Assembly (NCBI RefSeq): GCF_014764305.1
Contig: NZ_CP061703.1
Span: forward strand, 124,001-188,000
DNA: 64,000 nt
Reading direction: 5' to 3'
Source of the DNA: Mesoflavibacter profundi
GTDB lineage: Bacteria > Bacteroidota > Bacteroidia > Flavobacteriales > Flavobacteriaceae
The notes under the pieces are model-generated. The model saw only the letters and a list, made by a program, of their open reading frames with translations. It did no database searches and was not told the DNA's origin. Shown in pieces: positions 18,771-26,128 of this stretch (positions are counted from its first letter, which is position 1; each line of letters begins with the position of its first letter). Position numbers and translations under genes: made by a program.

Positions 18771-18872
18771 ATTCTTAAAGAAACCTTATTTAAAGAATTA
18801 TTAACTAATGATATTTGCATAAACTTTAATATCTACTTAACTTTCATTTTCTAACCATAAACACTATAAATA

Positions 18873-19427
18873 ATGAAAAAAATAAGCCTATTTATACTTA
18901 CTCTTTCAATAGGAATTTTTGTAAGCTGTAAAGACGATAAAAAAACAGATACTAAAAAAACAGTAGCAGAAACCGCTAAGAAAGTAAAATTAAAATTAGA
19001 ACCAAAAAGCGGTAGTAATGTATCTGGATCTGCTGTATTTACTGAAACTGATGGCGTTGTAGAGTTTACTGCTATGATAAGTGGTTTAGAGCCTGGTACG
19101 CACGCAATTCATATTCATGAAAAAGCAGATTGCTCTTCAGACGATGGAAAAAGTACTGGTGGACACTGGAATCCAACAGGATCTGATCACGGAAAATGGG
19201 GAAGCGATACAGGTTATCACAAAGGAGATATTGGTAATTTAACCGCAGATGAAAAAGGTCACGCTACTAAGACACTTAAAACAGACCAATGGTGTATTGG
19301 TTGCGGCGATCCAAATAAAGATATATTAGGTAAAGCTATAATTGTACACGCTGGTACAGACGATTTTACAACACAACCAACAGGAGCTGCTGGCGGACGC
19401 GTTAGTTGTGGTGGAATTATAGAATAG
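18873..19427 (+). CDS. sodC: Cu/Zn superoxide dismutase, lipoprotein
   Basis: Removes superoxide outside the cytoplasm. The signal ends in lipobox FVSC at about residue 19, so it is anchored as a lipoprotein after a short charged Lys/Asp linker. Copper and zinc ligands are visible in AIHIHEKADCS, GGHWNPTGSDHGKWG and YHKGDIGNL, with the late Arg region GAAGGRVSCGGII carrying the disulfide Cys. 184 residues is normal for the bacterial enzyme. It has its own terminator and lies just before the ECF sigma operon, which could reflect a shared oxidative-stress theme. Confidence 0.95.
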   Translation: MKKISLFILTLSIGIFVSCKDDKKTDTKKTVAETAKKVKLKLEPKSGSNVSGSAVFTETDGVVEFTAMISGLEPGTHAIHIHEKADCSSDDGKSTGGHWNPTGSDHGKWGSDTGYHKGDIGNLTADEKGHATKTLKTDQWCIGCGDPNKDILGKAIIVHAGTDDFTTQPTGAAGGRVSCGGIIE

Positions 19428-19446
19428 AATAACTTTTTAAAAGATT

Positions 19447-19476
19447 AAAAAAATCGCCTAACAGCGATTTTTTTTT
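19447..19476 (+). terminator. intrinsic terminator after sodC
   Basis: AAAAAAATCGC / GCGATTTTTTT stem around a CTAACA loop with a long T run, 20 bases after the sodC stop. Confidence 0.85.
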
Positions 19477-19484
19477 GCTTTTAT

Positions 19485-19500
19485 CCTTATATTTATAAGG
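19485..19500. promoter_or_regulatory. 16-bp palindrome upstream of the ECF sigma gene
   Basis: CCTTATA-TT-TATAAGG, perfect 7-2-7 arms, 22 bases before the sigma-factor start and just after the sodC terminator. The position suits an operator or leader hairpin. No regulator is identified. Confidence 0.35.
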
Positions 19501-19522
19501 CCTCAAAATTTAAATTAATTAT

Positions 19523-20050
19523 ATGCAATTAGACTATTTAGTTTCCCAATTTCAAAAGAAAGATGAAAAAGCTTTCGAAAAATTATACAACATGTATAAT
19601 CAAAGCATGCACGGTGTTATTTTTAACATTGTTAGAGATCATGAAATAGCTGAAGAAATTATGCAAGATGTATTTATTAAAGCTTGGGAAAAAGCAGATA
19701 CTTACAATGCAAGCAAAGGTCGGTTTTTTACGTGGTTACTAAATATATCGCGTAACGCAGCTATAGATAAAACAAGATCTAAAGCTTTTAAAAAGTCCGG
19801 ACAAAACCTTAACTCGGATTATTTCGTAGATATATTGCACACTAAAGACAATTTAAACGATCAAACCGATGCAATAGGCATTAAAAAGTTTGTAGATAAA
19901 TTAGCAGATAAGTGTATTAAAATAATCGAATTACTCTATTTTAAAGGGTTTACTCAAAAAGAAGCTTCTGAAGAGCTAAACATGCCAATAGGAACTATTA
20001 AAACCCGAAATAGAAATTGTATTAAAGAATTAAGAGACTCAGTATTATAA
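19523..20050 (+). CDS. ECF-type RNA polymerase sigma factor
   Basis: Alternative sigma factor of 175 residues. Region 2 is at about 10-80 (HEIAEEIMQDVFIKAWEK, then RFFTWLLNISRNAAID) and region 4 at about 120-175 (FKGFTQKEASEEL, IGTIKTRNRNCIKELR, a helix-turn-helix for the -35 element). The partner anti-sigma gene begins one base after its stop. The AAAACCTTA / CGTAGGTA promoters seen at 21.0 and 26.0 kb are candidate targets by proximity; its own upstream region lacks that motif, so it may not be autoregulated by it. Confidence 0.93.
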   Translation: MQLDYLVSQFQKKDEKAFEKLYNMYNQSMHGVIFNIVRDHEIAEEIMQDVFIKAWEKADTYNASKGRFFTWLLNISRNAAIDKTRSKAFKKSGQNLNSDYFVDILHTKDNLNDQTDAIGIKKFVDKLADKCIKIIELLYFKGFTQKEASEELNMPIGTIKTRNRNCIKELRDSVL

Positions 20051-20051
20051 T

Positions 20052-20843
20052 ATGGATATAAATAGTTATATATCATCTGGAATTTTAGAGCTTTATGTAG
20101 CTGGACAACTTTCTGAAAAAGAAAATAAAGACGTCTACGATTTAATGCTAAAACATCCTGAAATTTTACAGGAAGTTTTACAAATAGAAGCTGCATTAAT
20201 TAAACTATCAAATAGCCTTGCTCCAGATAGACCTATAGATTACGAATTAATAAAAAATCATTTAACCAATACTAATTCTAAAGTTGTTACATTAAATAAA
20301 ACATCTAAATGGATTACATATTCTGGTTGGGCAGCTGCTGTAATTGTTGGTGCTGGATTATTTTGGACTTTAAACCAAAAACAACAGCTAGAAACAGATA
20401 TTACAACAATAAATACTGAAAAAGAGTTTTTAGAAATTCAGATTGAAGAATCTAGAGATAAGTTAGCCGAAACTAAAAATCTACTTAACGTAATAAGAGA
20501 TAGAAATATCATTAAAGTGCCTTTAGAAGGTCAAGCTGCTTTTCCTAATGCCTATGCAACAGTGTATTGGGACGAATCTAACGATCAAGTTTACCTAGAT
20601 TTACAAGGCTTACCAGAGCCACCAGAAGGTAAGGTATACCAAGTATGGTCATTAATATTAGATCCACTAACGCCAACTAGTTTAGGTACAATAGACGACT
20701 TTTTACAAGACGACAACAAAATATTTAAATTAGAAAACGCTAATAAATCTCAAGCGTTTGGTATTACTTTAGAACCTGCTGGAGGAAGTGTATCTCCAAC
20801 ATTAGAACAACTATACACATTAGGAGCTTTAGCTGCTAACTAG
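20052..20843 (+). CDS. anti-sigma factor, RskA-like, single membrane span
   Basis: Membrane regulator expected to hold the adjacent sigma factor. The N-terminal cytoplasmic part (residues 1-80, LELYVAGQLSEKENKDVYDLM) is the sigma-binding type. One membrane helix follows (about 88-105, YSGWAAAVIVGAGLFWTL), then a coiled coil (about 110-145), and an extracytoplasmic RskA domain with AFPNAYATVYWDES and GLPEPPEGKVYQVW. Release of the sigma factor probably needs regulated proteolysis triggered from the periplasm. It is co-transcribed with the sigma gene and followed by a strong terminator. Confidence 0.9.
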   Translation: MDINSYISSGILELYVAGQLSEKENKDVYDLMLKHPEILQEVLQIEAALIKLSNSLAPDRPIDYELIKNHLTNTNSKVVTLNKTSKWITYSGWAAAVIVGAGLFWTLNQKQQLETDITTINTEKEFLEIQIEESRDKLAETKNLLNVIRDRNIIKVPLEGQAAFPNAYATVYWDESNDQVYLDLQGLPEPPEGKVYQVWSLILDPLTPTSLGTIDDFLQDDNKIFKLENANKSQAFGITLEPAGGSVSPTLEQLYTLGALAAN

Positions 20844-20866
20844 AATAAATTAATTTATAAAATACG

Positions 20867-20900
20867 AAAAGCACTTCTAAATTAATAGAAGTGCTTTTTT
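20867..20900. terminator. terminator after the anti-sigma gene, usable from both sides
   Basis: AAAAGCACTTCTA / TAGAAGTGCTTTT stem with T7 on the plus strand. On the minus strand the stem is followed by a weaker T-rich stretch (TTTTCGTATTTT), so it could also end leftward transcripts from the 21 kb promoter. Confidence 0.8.
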
Positions 20901-21032
20901 TGTAAGAAGAAATGCCCAAAAGCATAATCTTTTAGACATTTCTAACAAACTAACAAAAAACAAACCTTACTTTTTCATAGCACAAAACTTACTTGTTAGT
21001 TTTAGTCATCAATTCCCTTAATATCGATAACT
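20867..21032 (-). ncRNA. candidate small RNA from the orphan ECF-type promoter
   Basis: Gene-free stretch downstream of the TonB receptor with an ECF-type promoter motif (21039-21066) pointing into it. The predicted start is near 21032. The transcript would carry a 15-bp hairpin with a 6-base loop (20908-20943; two positions are Watson-Crick on the minus strand only as G-U pairs) and would end at the terminator hairpin 20867-20900, giving about 165 bases. No convincing protein is encoded; the longest frame is about 20 codons across the hairpins. Existence of the RNA is inferred from promoter, structure and terminator only. Confidence 0.38.
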
Positions 21033-21038
21033 ACTATA

Positions 21039-21066
21039 CCTACGTAATTTTGAATAGTAAGGTTTT
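21039..21066 (-). promoter_or_regulatory. ECF-sigma-type promoter, orphan copy
   Basis: Minus strand reads AAAACCTTA, 13 bases, CGTAGGTA. The AAAACC box (21061-21066) and CGTAGG box (21039-21044) are 16 bases apart, exactly as in the copy at 26018-26045. Spacing and an AAC / CGTA pattern fit group-IV sigma promoters in general. It faces away from the TonB receptor gene into non-coding DNA. Confidence 0.55.
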
Positions 21067-21083
21067 AAAATTTTATATTTTTT

Positions 21084-23306
21084 TTAAAAAGAATAACTTA
21101 ACGTTGTTTTAAAGTTAAAAGGTGTTCCTGGAGTAAAGTGAATTTCTTCTACTGGCGCAATTTCATTTTGTAATCTAGACTCTGTTAAAAACTGAGTTTC
21201 TTTCCAGTCTGTATCAAATAAATTTTCAATAATAACACCAAGTTTCCAGTGTTTATTAAAATTATAGTTTAAGTTAAAATCGGTTACAAAATAACCTTCA
21301 GCAATTACGCTATTATCTTCGTTTGCTGGTCTATCGTCAACATATCTATAGTTAATTGCTCCAGAAAACTTATGAAAATCTTTAACCGATAATCCACCAA
21401 CCAAAGTAAAATCTGGCGCTAATGGTATGTAATCTTCACCATTTTCAGCCTCAAGACTTCTTGCTTTTGTAAGCGTTGCATCTGTATTGAAATAGAAATA
21501 ATCGTTTAACTGAAATCTTACGCCTAAATCTAATCCATAACGTTCAGATTTTCCGCTAGGCTCTACAATTCCGGCATCACCAACGTAAACAAATTCTTCT
21601 TCAGAAAACAAATACCACAACGTTGTATTAAGTACAATTTTTTGTGATGGTTTCCAGATATTTCCAAAATCTACACCATACGCTTTTGGTAAAGCTTTAT
21701 CAACTTCGTTGTTTAAAACAATTCTAGCATCGTTGGAATGAAAACCTATTCCCGATTTTAAAAACCATTGTAAATTTTCGTTTTGATTAAACTGAAAATT
21801 AAGTTTTGGCAACACAGCAACTTCTGTATTTGTTTGCAAATCGTAAGTTTCACTTAATTTGTTATTATATTGAAAGTTGAAATACTCTAATCTTAAACCT
21901 GGAGTAATACTAAATCTTCCTAAGTCAATTTCAGTATTGACAAAAGCATTCATATTACGTTGATACACATCTCCTAATTGGATATAATCTAAAGTTGTTT
22001 TTCTATTTAAAGTGTGTGATAACTCGATATCTTTAATATCGTCAAAACGTAAACCTAATCCAGCAGTATAATTAACGTCAAAATTATCATAGTTTACTGC
22101 TTTTCTAAATTGAGTATTTAACCCAAAAATATCACGATTTTCCTTTTGTTTGATTTGATCACCGTTTACAGGATCTTCTAAAAAGAAGGTGAAGTTTGAA
22201 TATAATTCAAAATTATATTTAGAGTAAAATACATTGCTTTGCATAGCAATATCATTGTCTAAAATGGTACTAAATTGTACATTGGCGTTACTTCTACTGG
22301 TGTAACCGCCTTCTGTATCGTCTATAGCTCCAAAGTTGGAAATGTTGCCATTATTAACTTCTCTAACTGGAATTTGACCTGATGCGTCCCATTTACTTGT
22401 AAAATGACTAACTGTAAATCCTATTTTTGAATTATCGTTTAGATACGCATTGTACTTACCCATAAGGTTAAGTCGGTCAAAATTTTGAGGTGATTCAAAA
22501 GGTCCATCAGTTTCTATATATTCTAAAGCTACATAAGCATTTTGTGATGCTTTTTTATCTAATAGATTGAATAATCCTAAGGTACGTAAGGTATTAAATT
22601 GTCCTGCTGTAAAACTAATAGTACTATTTTCTAAGCTGATTTTCGTTTTAAAGTCTACAAAACCAGCTGTATTAAAATCACCATGATCTGAGTAATACGG
22701 ACCTTTACCAAAGTTAATTTTCTCAATAGTTTCTGGTATTAAGAAGTGTAAGTCACTATAACCTTGTCCATGAGCGTGAGATACCATATTTACTGGCATA
22801 CCATCTACACTTAAAGCTACATCTGTACCATGATCTATATCAAAACCGCGTAAAAACAATTGTTCTGCTTTTCCGCCACCAGCATGTTGACCAATGATTA
22901 ATCCTGGAACTTTTCTTAAAATTTCTTGAGAAGAATTTATTGGATTAGTTTCTAAATCTATTTGTACTATACTATTTAAAACATCGGTTGGTTGTGATAA
23001 TACCAACTCGTCTAACATAAATGCTTTAGGTTTTAAGTCAATAATTAGATTATTAAGTATATCTTGAGTTAAAGTAATCTCTTGTTTTTCGTAACCTAAA
23101 AGTCCAACTAATAGTATATCGCCAACGTTAGTGTTACTAATTTCAAATTGACCTAACTGATTTGAATGCGAATGACTTTTTGAGGTTTGATTATATACGT
23201 AAGCATTTTCTACGGGTTGATTATTGCTTACTACTGTTCCTTTAATTTGTGCAGATAAGGATGTAGTTATCCCTATCATTACAAAAAGTAATAATATTTT
23301 TTTCAT
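21084..23306 (-). CDS. TonB-dependent outer-membrane receptor with carboxypeptidase-like N-domain
   Basis: 740-residue outer-membrane transporter. Signal peptide about 1-19 (cut near SLSAQ), a carboxypeptidase regulatory-like beta domain (about 20-92), plug (about 105-225) and 22-strand barrel ending in a terminal Phe (TTLSYSF). The plug and N-domain carry eight histidines (residues 45, 47, 141, 159, 177, 179, 187, 208), including SHAHGQGY, which suggests metal contact. It is the last gene after the DUF4331 pair and the TPR lipoprotein, 31 bases from the latter. The substrate is unknown; context suggests a partner of the secreted DUF4331 proteins. Confidence 0.9.
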   Translation of the reverse strand: MKKILLLFVMIGITTSLSAQIKGTVVSNNQPVENAYVYNQTSKSHSHSNQLGQFEISNTNVGDILLVGLLGYEKQEITLTQDILNNLIIDLKPKAFMLDELVLSQPTDVLNSIVQIDLETNPINSSQEILRKVPGLIIGQHAGGGKAEQLFLRGFDIDHGTDVALSVDGMPVNMVSHAHGQGYSDLHFLIPETIEKINFGKGPYYSDHGDFNTAGFVDFKTKISLENSTISFTAGQFNTLRTLGLFNLLDKKASQNAYVALEYIETDGPFESPQNFDRLNLMGKYNAYLNDNSKIGFTVSHFTSKWDASGQIPVREVNNGNISNFGAIDDTEGGYTSRSNANVQFSTILDNDIAMQSNVFYSKYNFELYSNFTFFLEDPVNGDQIKQKENRDIFGLNTQFRKAVNYDNFDVNYTAGLGLRFDDIKDIELSHTLNRKTTLDYIQLGDVYQRNMNAFVNTEIDLGRFSITPGLRLEYFNFQYNNKLSETYDLQTNTEVAVLPKLNFQFNQNENLQWFLKSGIGFHSNDARIVLNNEVDKALPKAYGVDFGNIWKPSQKIVLNTTLWYLFSEEEFVYVGDAGIVEPSGKSERYGLDLGVRFQLNDYFYFNTDATLTKARSLEAENGEDYIPLAPDFTLVGGLSVKDFHKFSGAINYRYVDDRPANEDNSVIAEGYFVTDFNLNYNFNKHWKLGVIIENLFDTDWKETQFLTESRLQNEIAPVEEIHFTPGTPFNFKTTLSYSF

Positions 23307-23337
23307 GTTTTTTGTTGTTAGTTTGTTTGTTTTTGAC

Positions 23338-24621
23338 TTAAAGTAGCGACACCTGTTTTGTGGTTACTGGTCCAAGCTCGTAACTACTTTCTAGCAATTC
23401 ATTTTTAAGATTTGCTACTTTTTGTTGTTGTCCGTTTGCTTTATAGATTTTTGCCATATGGAAAAGCGCTTCTGGTTCAAAAGTTTTGTTAGCCACAAAA
23501 GTATCAATAATTTCTAGAGCTTTTTCCTTTTTACCTGTGTTAAAATAGCTCCAAGCCAATAAATCGTAAGACATTGGTGTTGGTCTATTTTGCACTTCAA
23601 TTTTTGCTAATTGTACAGCTTTTTCGTTATTACTGTCTGCCAATAACTTAGATGTGTACACATTATACATATCACCGTAATTTGGATTATTAACCTCATC
23701 TAGATATGTTTTTAAGTGCATATTTTTTTGTTCATCAAGACCTTCAAATTCTGCTAATTCTGCTTTAAACAAATGGTAATCTGGTGATTGATGATGTGCT
23801 TCTATCCTATCTAAAATACGCTTTGCTTCTTTTGGATTTTTCTCGTGTGCGTAAACAATCCAAGCAATTCCTTTTTTTGCATAAGCATCATCAGGATTTA
23901 ATTGTAAGGCTTTTAAATAATTGTTATAAGATTTTTCTATTTGACCGTCGTGACCATAAAAATCGGCTAGATTGGTATAAGTCCATTGTTTAATTTCAGC
24001 CAATTGAGATGATTCTGCAATTGTCTGTGCTCTTTCTAAATATTTTATTGCCGAAGCTAAATCGCCTTTATGATCACTCCATTTTGATAATCTGATTAGA
24101 TAACCAAAATCACTTAAATCTTTAACTTTGGTTAAGTAGTCTTTTGCTTCGGTATAATTACCAAGTTCTAAATGTACATCAAAAAGCATTTTTTGAGTGC
24201 CTTTAAGGTTTTCTCCATTGGTTTTTGCTTTTTCAAGTACGTCTAAAGCTTCTTTAAATTTATGTTGCGAGATGTAATTTCTTGCCAAACTACGTAAGTA
24301 ACCAGCATTGTTATATTTAGTAATTGTATTTAATTTCACTAAGTTTTCTTCAGCTTTTTTTAAATAATCAATGTTTCCAGTCGCTGCAAATAGTTTACTT
24401 TCTGCGCTAGCAATTTTAGCTAAATATGGATATTGATTTGGGGTATTTTTAAGCTTAGTTTTCCAGAAATTATAATCGGCTTCTATCTTTTTAAGCGATG
24501 TATTTTCTGGATTTGAAAGATAGATATCGTAATCTGAAGTTTGCGTGATTTTGTTTTGCGTGTCTTTACAACTACTTGTTAAAAGTACTGTTAATAATAA
24601 CAATATAATATTAGTTTTCAT
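23338..24621 (-). CDS. TPR-repeat lipoprotein
   Basis: 427 residues; lipoprotein signal MKTNIILLLLTVLLTSSC with lipobox TSSC. The rest is made of TPR-like helix pairs, clear around residues 205-265 (TNLADFYGHDGQIEKSYNNY, ALQLNPDDAYAKKGIAWIVY) and near the C-terminus (AWSYFNTGKKEKALEI). TPR scaffolds mediate protein contacts; here the likely partners are the DUF4331 proteins or the TonB receptor encoded beside it. The leader contains a heptanucleotide tandem repeat immediately before the start, and a terminator separates it from the upstream DUF4331 gene. Confidence 0.85.
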   Translation of the reverse strand: MKTNIILLLLTVLLTSSCKDTQNKITQTSDYDIYLSNPENTSLKKIEADYNFWKTKLKNTPNQYPYLAKIASAESKLFAATGNIDYLKKAEENLVKLNTITKYNNAGYLRSLARNYISQHKFKEALDVLEKAKTNGENLKGTQKMLFDVHLELGNYTEAKDYLTKVKDLSDFGYLIRLSKWSDHKGDLASAIKYLERAQTIAESSQLAEIKQWTYTNLADFYGHDGQIEKSYNNYLKALQLNPDDAYAKKGIAWIVYAHEKNPKEAKRILDRIEAHHQSPDYHLFKAELAEFEGLDEQKNMHLKTYLDEVNNPNYGDMYNVYTSKLLADSNNEKAVQLAKIEVQNRPTPMSYDLLAWSYFNTGKKEKALEIIDTFVANKTFEPEALFHMAKIYKANGQQQKVANLKNELLESSYELGPVTTKQVSLL

Positions 24622-24626
24622 AGTTT

Positions 24627-24666
24627 TTTGTTGTTTGTTGTTTGTTGTTTGTTGTTTGTTGTTTGT
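24627..24666 (-). repeat. heptanucleotide tandem repeat in the TPR gene leader
   Basis: Five perfect copies of TTTGTTG on the plus strand (CAACAAA in the mRNA sense) plus a partial unit, ending about 5 bases before the ATG at 24621. It occupies the position of the ribosome binding region. Confidence 0.85.
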
Positions 24667-24679
24667 GTTCTTACAATAA

Positions 24680-24721
24680 AGAAGAAAAACTAAGGAGTAT
24701 TTTGGGTTATACTCCTTAGTT
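24680..24721 (-). terminator. intrinsic terminator between the DUF4331 pair and the TPR gene
   Basis: Perfect 13-bp stem AACTAAGGAGTAT / ATACTCCTTAGTT with an 8-base loop; on the minus strand it is followed by TTTCTTCTTT. It begins 8 bases after the second DUF4331 stop. It should end or reduce transcription before the TPR and TonB genes. Confidence 0.75.
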
Positions 24722-24728
24722 AGTTAGA

Positions 24729-25298
24729 TTACCAAGGAGATGCTAGGTAAGGAAATGTAGATAAAAATTCTTTATCATTAGCATCTACATTGTCATTAGA
24801 AAGTGTTGGGTTTTCTGTACCATCTTCACCTCCAAAAATAAGTAGTAGTTCTACCGAAATAACATCGTCTGCTAAAGCACGACCAGTTAATACATTTGTA
24901 CCATCAAAGAAAGTAGTTGTTCCGTCTAAAGATACATTTAAAACATCTGTAGCTAATAGACCTGTAAAAGTTGGAGCATCTAAACCTAATGCATTTTGAT
25001 CACCAGGATTTGCATATGCTGGACTTAAACCTGTTAAGTTAGTTTCAAACATAGATTGGTAATTTGCACCTTGTTGTGATGGTATAGTTGTGTTAAACAT
25101 ATCTTTTGAAGAAGAAGACACAAATACTGTATTTACAGCTGGTCTACCCATTTGATCTGTTTGTCCATAAGTTCCAGAAAAATCTGGTTCTTGATTGTAT
25201 TGATTATTGTCTTGCATCATTGCATCGTCATCGCTAGAACAACTTACAAATGCTAATGCTACAAAAGCTACACTTAAAATTTTATTTATAGTTTTCAT
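24729..25298 (-). CDS. DUF4331 C-terminal half, lipoprotein
   Basis: 189 residues with its own lipoprotein signal (lipobox FVSC, then SSDDDAMM, an export-type acidic linker). The body matches the C-terminal half of DUF4331 proteins: QMGRPAVNTVFV near 50, an ATDVLNVSLDG segment, LADDVISVELLLIFGG, and the ending VDANDKEFLSTFPYLASP. The N-terminal half is encoded separately 24 bases upstream. The function of DUF4331 is not established. Because this part has a complete signal of its own, the split is not a sequencing frameshift. Confidence 0.82.
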   Translation of the reverse strand: MKTINKILSVAFVALAFVSCSSDDDAMMQDNNQYNQEPDFSGTYGQTDQMGRPAVNTVFVSSSSKDMFNTTIPSQQGANYQSMFETNLTGLSPAYANPGDQNALGLDAPTFTGLLATDVLNVSLDGTTTFFDGTNVLTGRALADDVISVELLLIFGGEDGTENPTLSNDNVDANDKEFLSTFPYLASPW

Positions 25299-25322
25299 TT
25301 TTATTTGTCTTTATGGTTAATA

Positions 25323-25973
25323 TTATAGTTTAGTTTTTGCTTCTACCCAAGTATTGATTGTTCCTGTTCCTCCAATTGTAGATTTAGGAACTTCAATTAC
25401 AACAGATAACACGTTAGATCCTGCAAAAGTGTCTGATCCTGGATTATTAAAACCAGAAGCGTTACCAGCGATAATCTCTCCGTATTGAGCAAAATCCATA
25501 AAGAAAGGATCGTCTCTTGGTCCTGCAAACGCACTAATGTTACCGTTAGTAGCAATAATTGCTTCTTCTCCATAAGGAGTAATGTCTACAACAGTTTGTG
25601 TTGCACTAGCACCAATCATACTGTTTAATCCTGTACTAGATGGAACAAATGGTCCAAAAAAGTACATTTTACCATCTCTAGGAATGGCTTGAATAACAAG
25701 ATCTTCTACATTGTCTCCTGTATTATCGATATTAAATTCGATTAATACATTTTCATCAAAAGCAGCGTCTGCTGTGTTTGCTGGACTTAAAAGTCCTTGA
25801 AGATTTGCTGCAAATACTAAATTATTAGTATTGCTTCCCTGAAAGGCATAAAAGTCTGTAATATCACTTGATGTACCTTGTACTGCTGGCGCATCTATGT
25901 GATCTGCAGAAAGTAAAAAGTAACCAGAGATTGCTACTAAACTTACACTTAATAAAAGTTTGAAATTTTTCAT
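25323..25973 (-). CDS. DUF4331 N-terminal half, secreted
   Basis: 216 residues; Sec signal MKNFKLLLSVSLVAISGYFLLSA and then ADHIDAPAV and DITDFYAF, the hallmark beginning of DUF4331 proteins (compare SSHREAP in single-chain members). The segment AGPRDDPFFMDFAQ and the end DTFAGSNVLSVVIEVPKS match the middle of the usual 400-500 residue chain, which then stops. It is the first gene of the minus-strand cluster, with an ECF-type promoter 45-72 bases upstream. Probably forms a complex with the lipoprotein half next to it. Confidence 0.83.
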   Translation of the reverse strand: MKNFKLLLSVSLVAISGYFLLSADHIDAPAVQGTSSDITDFYAFQGSNTNNLVFAANLQGLLSPANTADAAFDENVLIEFNIDNTGDNVEDLVIQAIPRDGKMYFFGPFVPSSTGLNSMIGASATQTVVDITPYGEEAIIATNGNISAFAGPRDDPFFMDFAQYGEIIAGNASGFNNPGSDTFAGSNVLSVVIEVPKSTIGGTGTINTWVEAKTKL

Positions 25974-26017
25974 AGTCTGAGATTTTTGTTAATTATTATT
26001 TTTGGTTCTCAATCTTA

Positions 26018-26045
26018 CCTACGCAGTTTTTTAACATAAGGTTTT
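26018..26045 (-). promoter_or_regulatory. ECF-sigma-type promoter of the DUF4331-TPR-TonB cluster
   Basis: Minus strand AAAACCTTA, 13 bases, CGTAGGTA, with AAAACC at 26040-26045 and CGTAGG at 26018-26023. The predicted start near 26011 gives a leader of about 38 bases to the ATG at 25973. The motif is repeated at 21039-21066 with identical spacing. Assignment to the ECF sigma factor at 19.5 kb is inferred from proximity. Confidence 0.62.
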
Positions 26046-26128
26046 ATTAAAATTTTGTTAAAATGAAAATGAAGCCTAAATATGCCGGTAATACTATATC
26101 TTTATCAAAAATTTTGAACTAGAAAAAA

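Noticed and set aside
18769-18799. Hairpin after the sortilin-like gene as terminator
   Set aside because: Only a 7-bp AT-rich stem with no T run.
18781-18809. AAACCTTA box upstream of sodC as a third ECF promoter
   Set aside because: The first box matches on the plus strand, but the second box position reads TAACTAAT instead of CGTAGGTA.
20880-20942. A 20-codon peptide in the candidate small RNA
   Set aside because: It runs across both hairpins, has no ribosome site, and chance frames of this size are common.
24627-24666. CRISPR-like array
   Set aside because: The units are 7 bases with no spacers; it is a simple tandem repeat.
25299-25322. DUF4331 split caused by a frameshift
   Set aside because: The second gene starts with a full lipoprotein signal and acidic linker; a frameshift would not create this.
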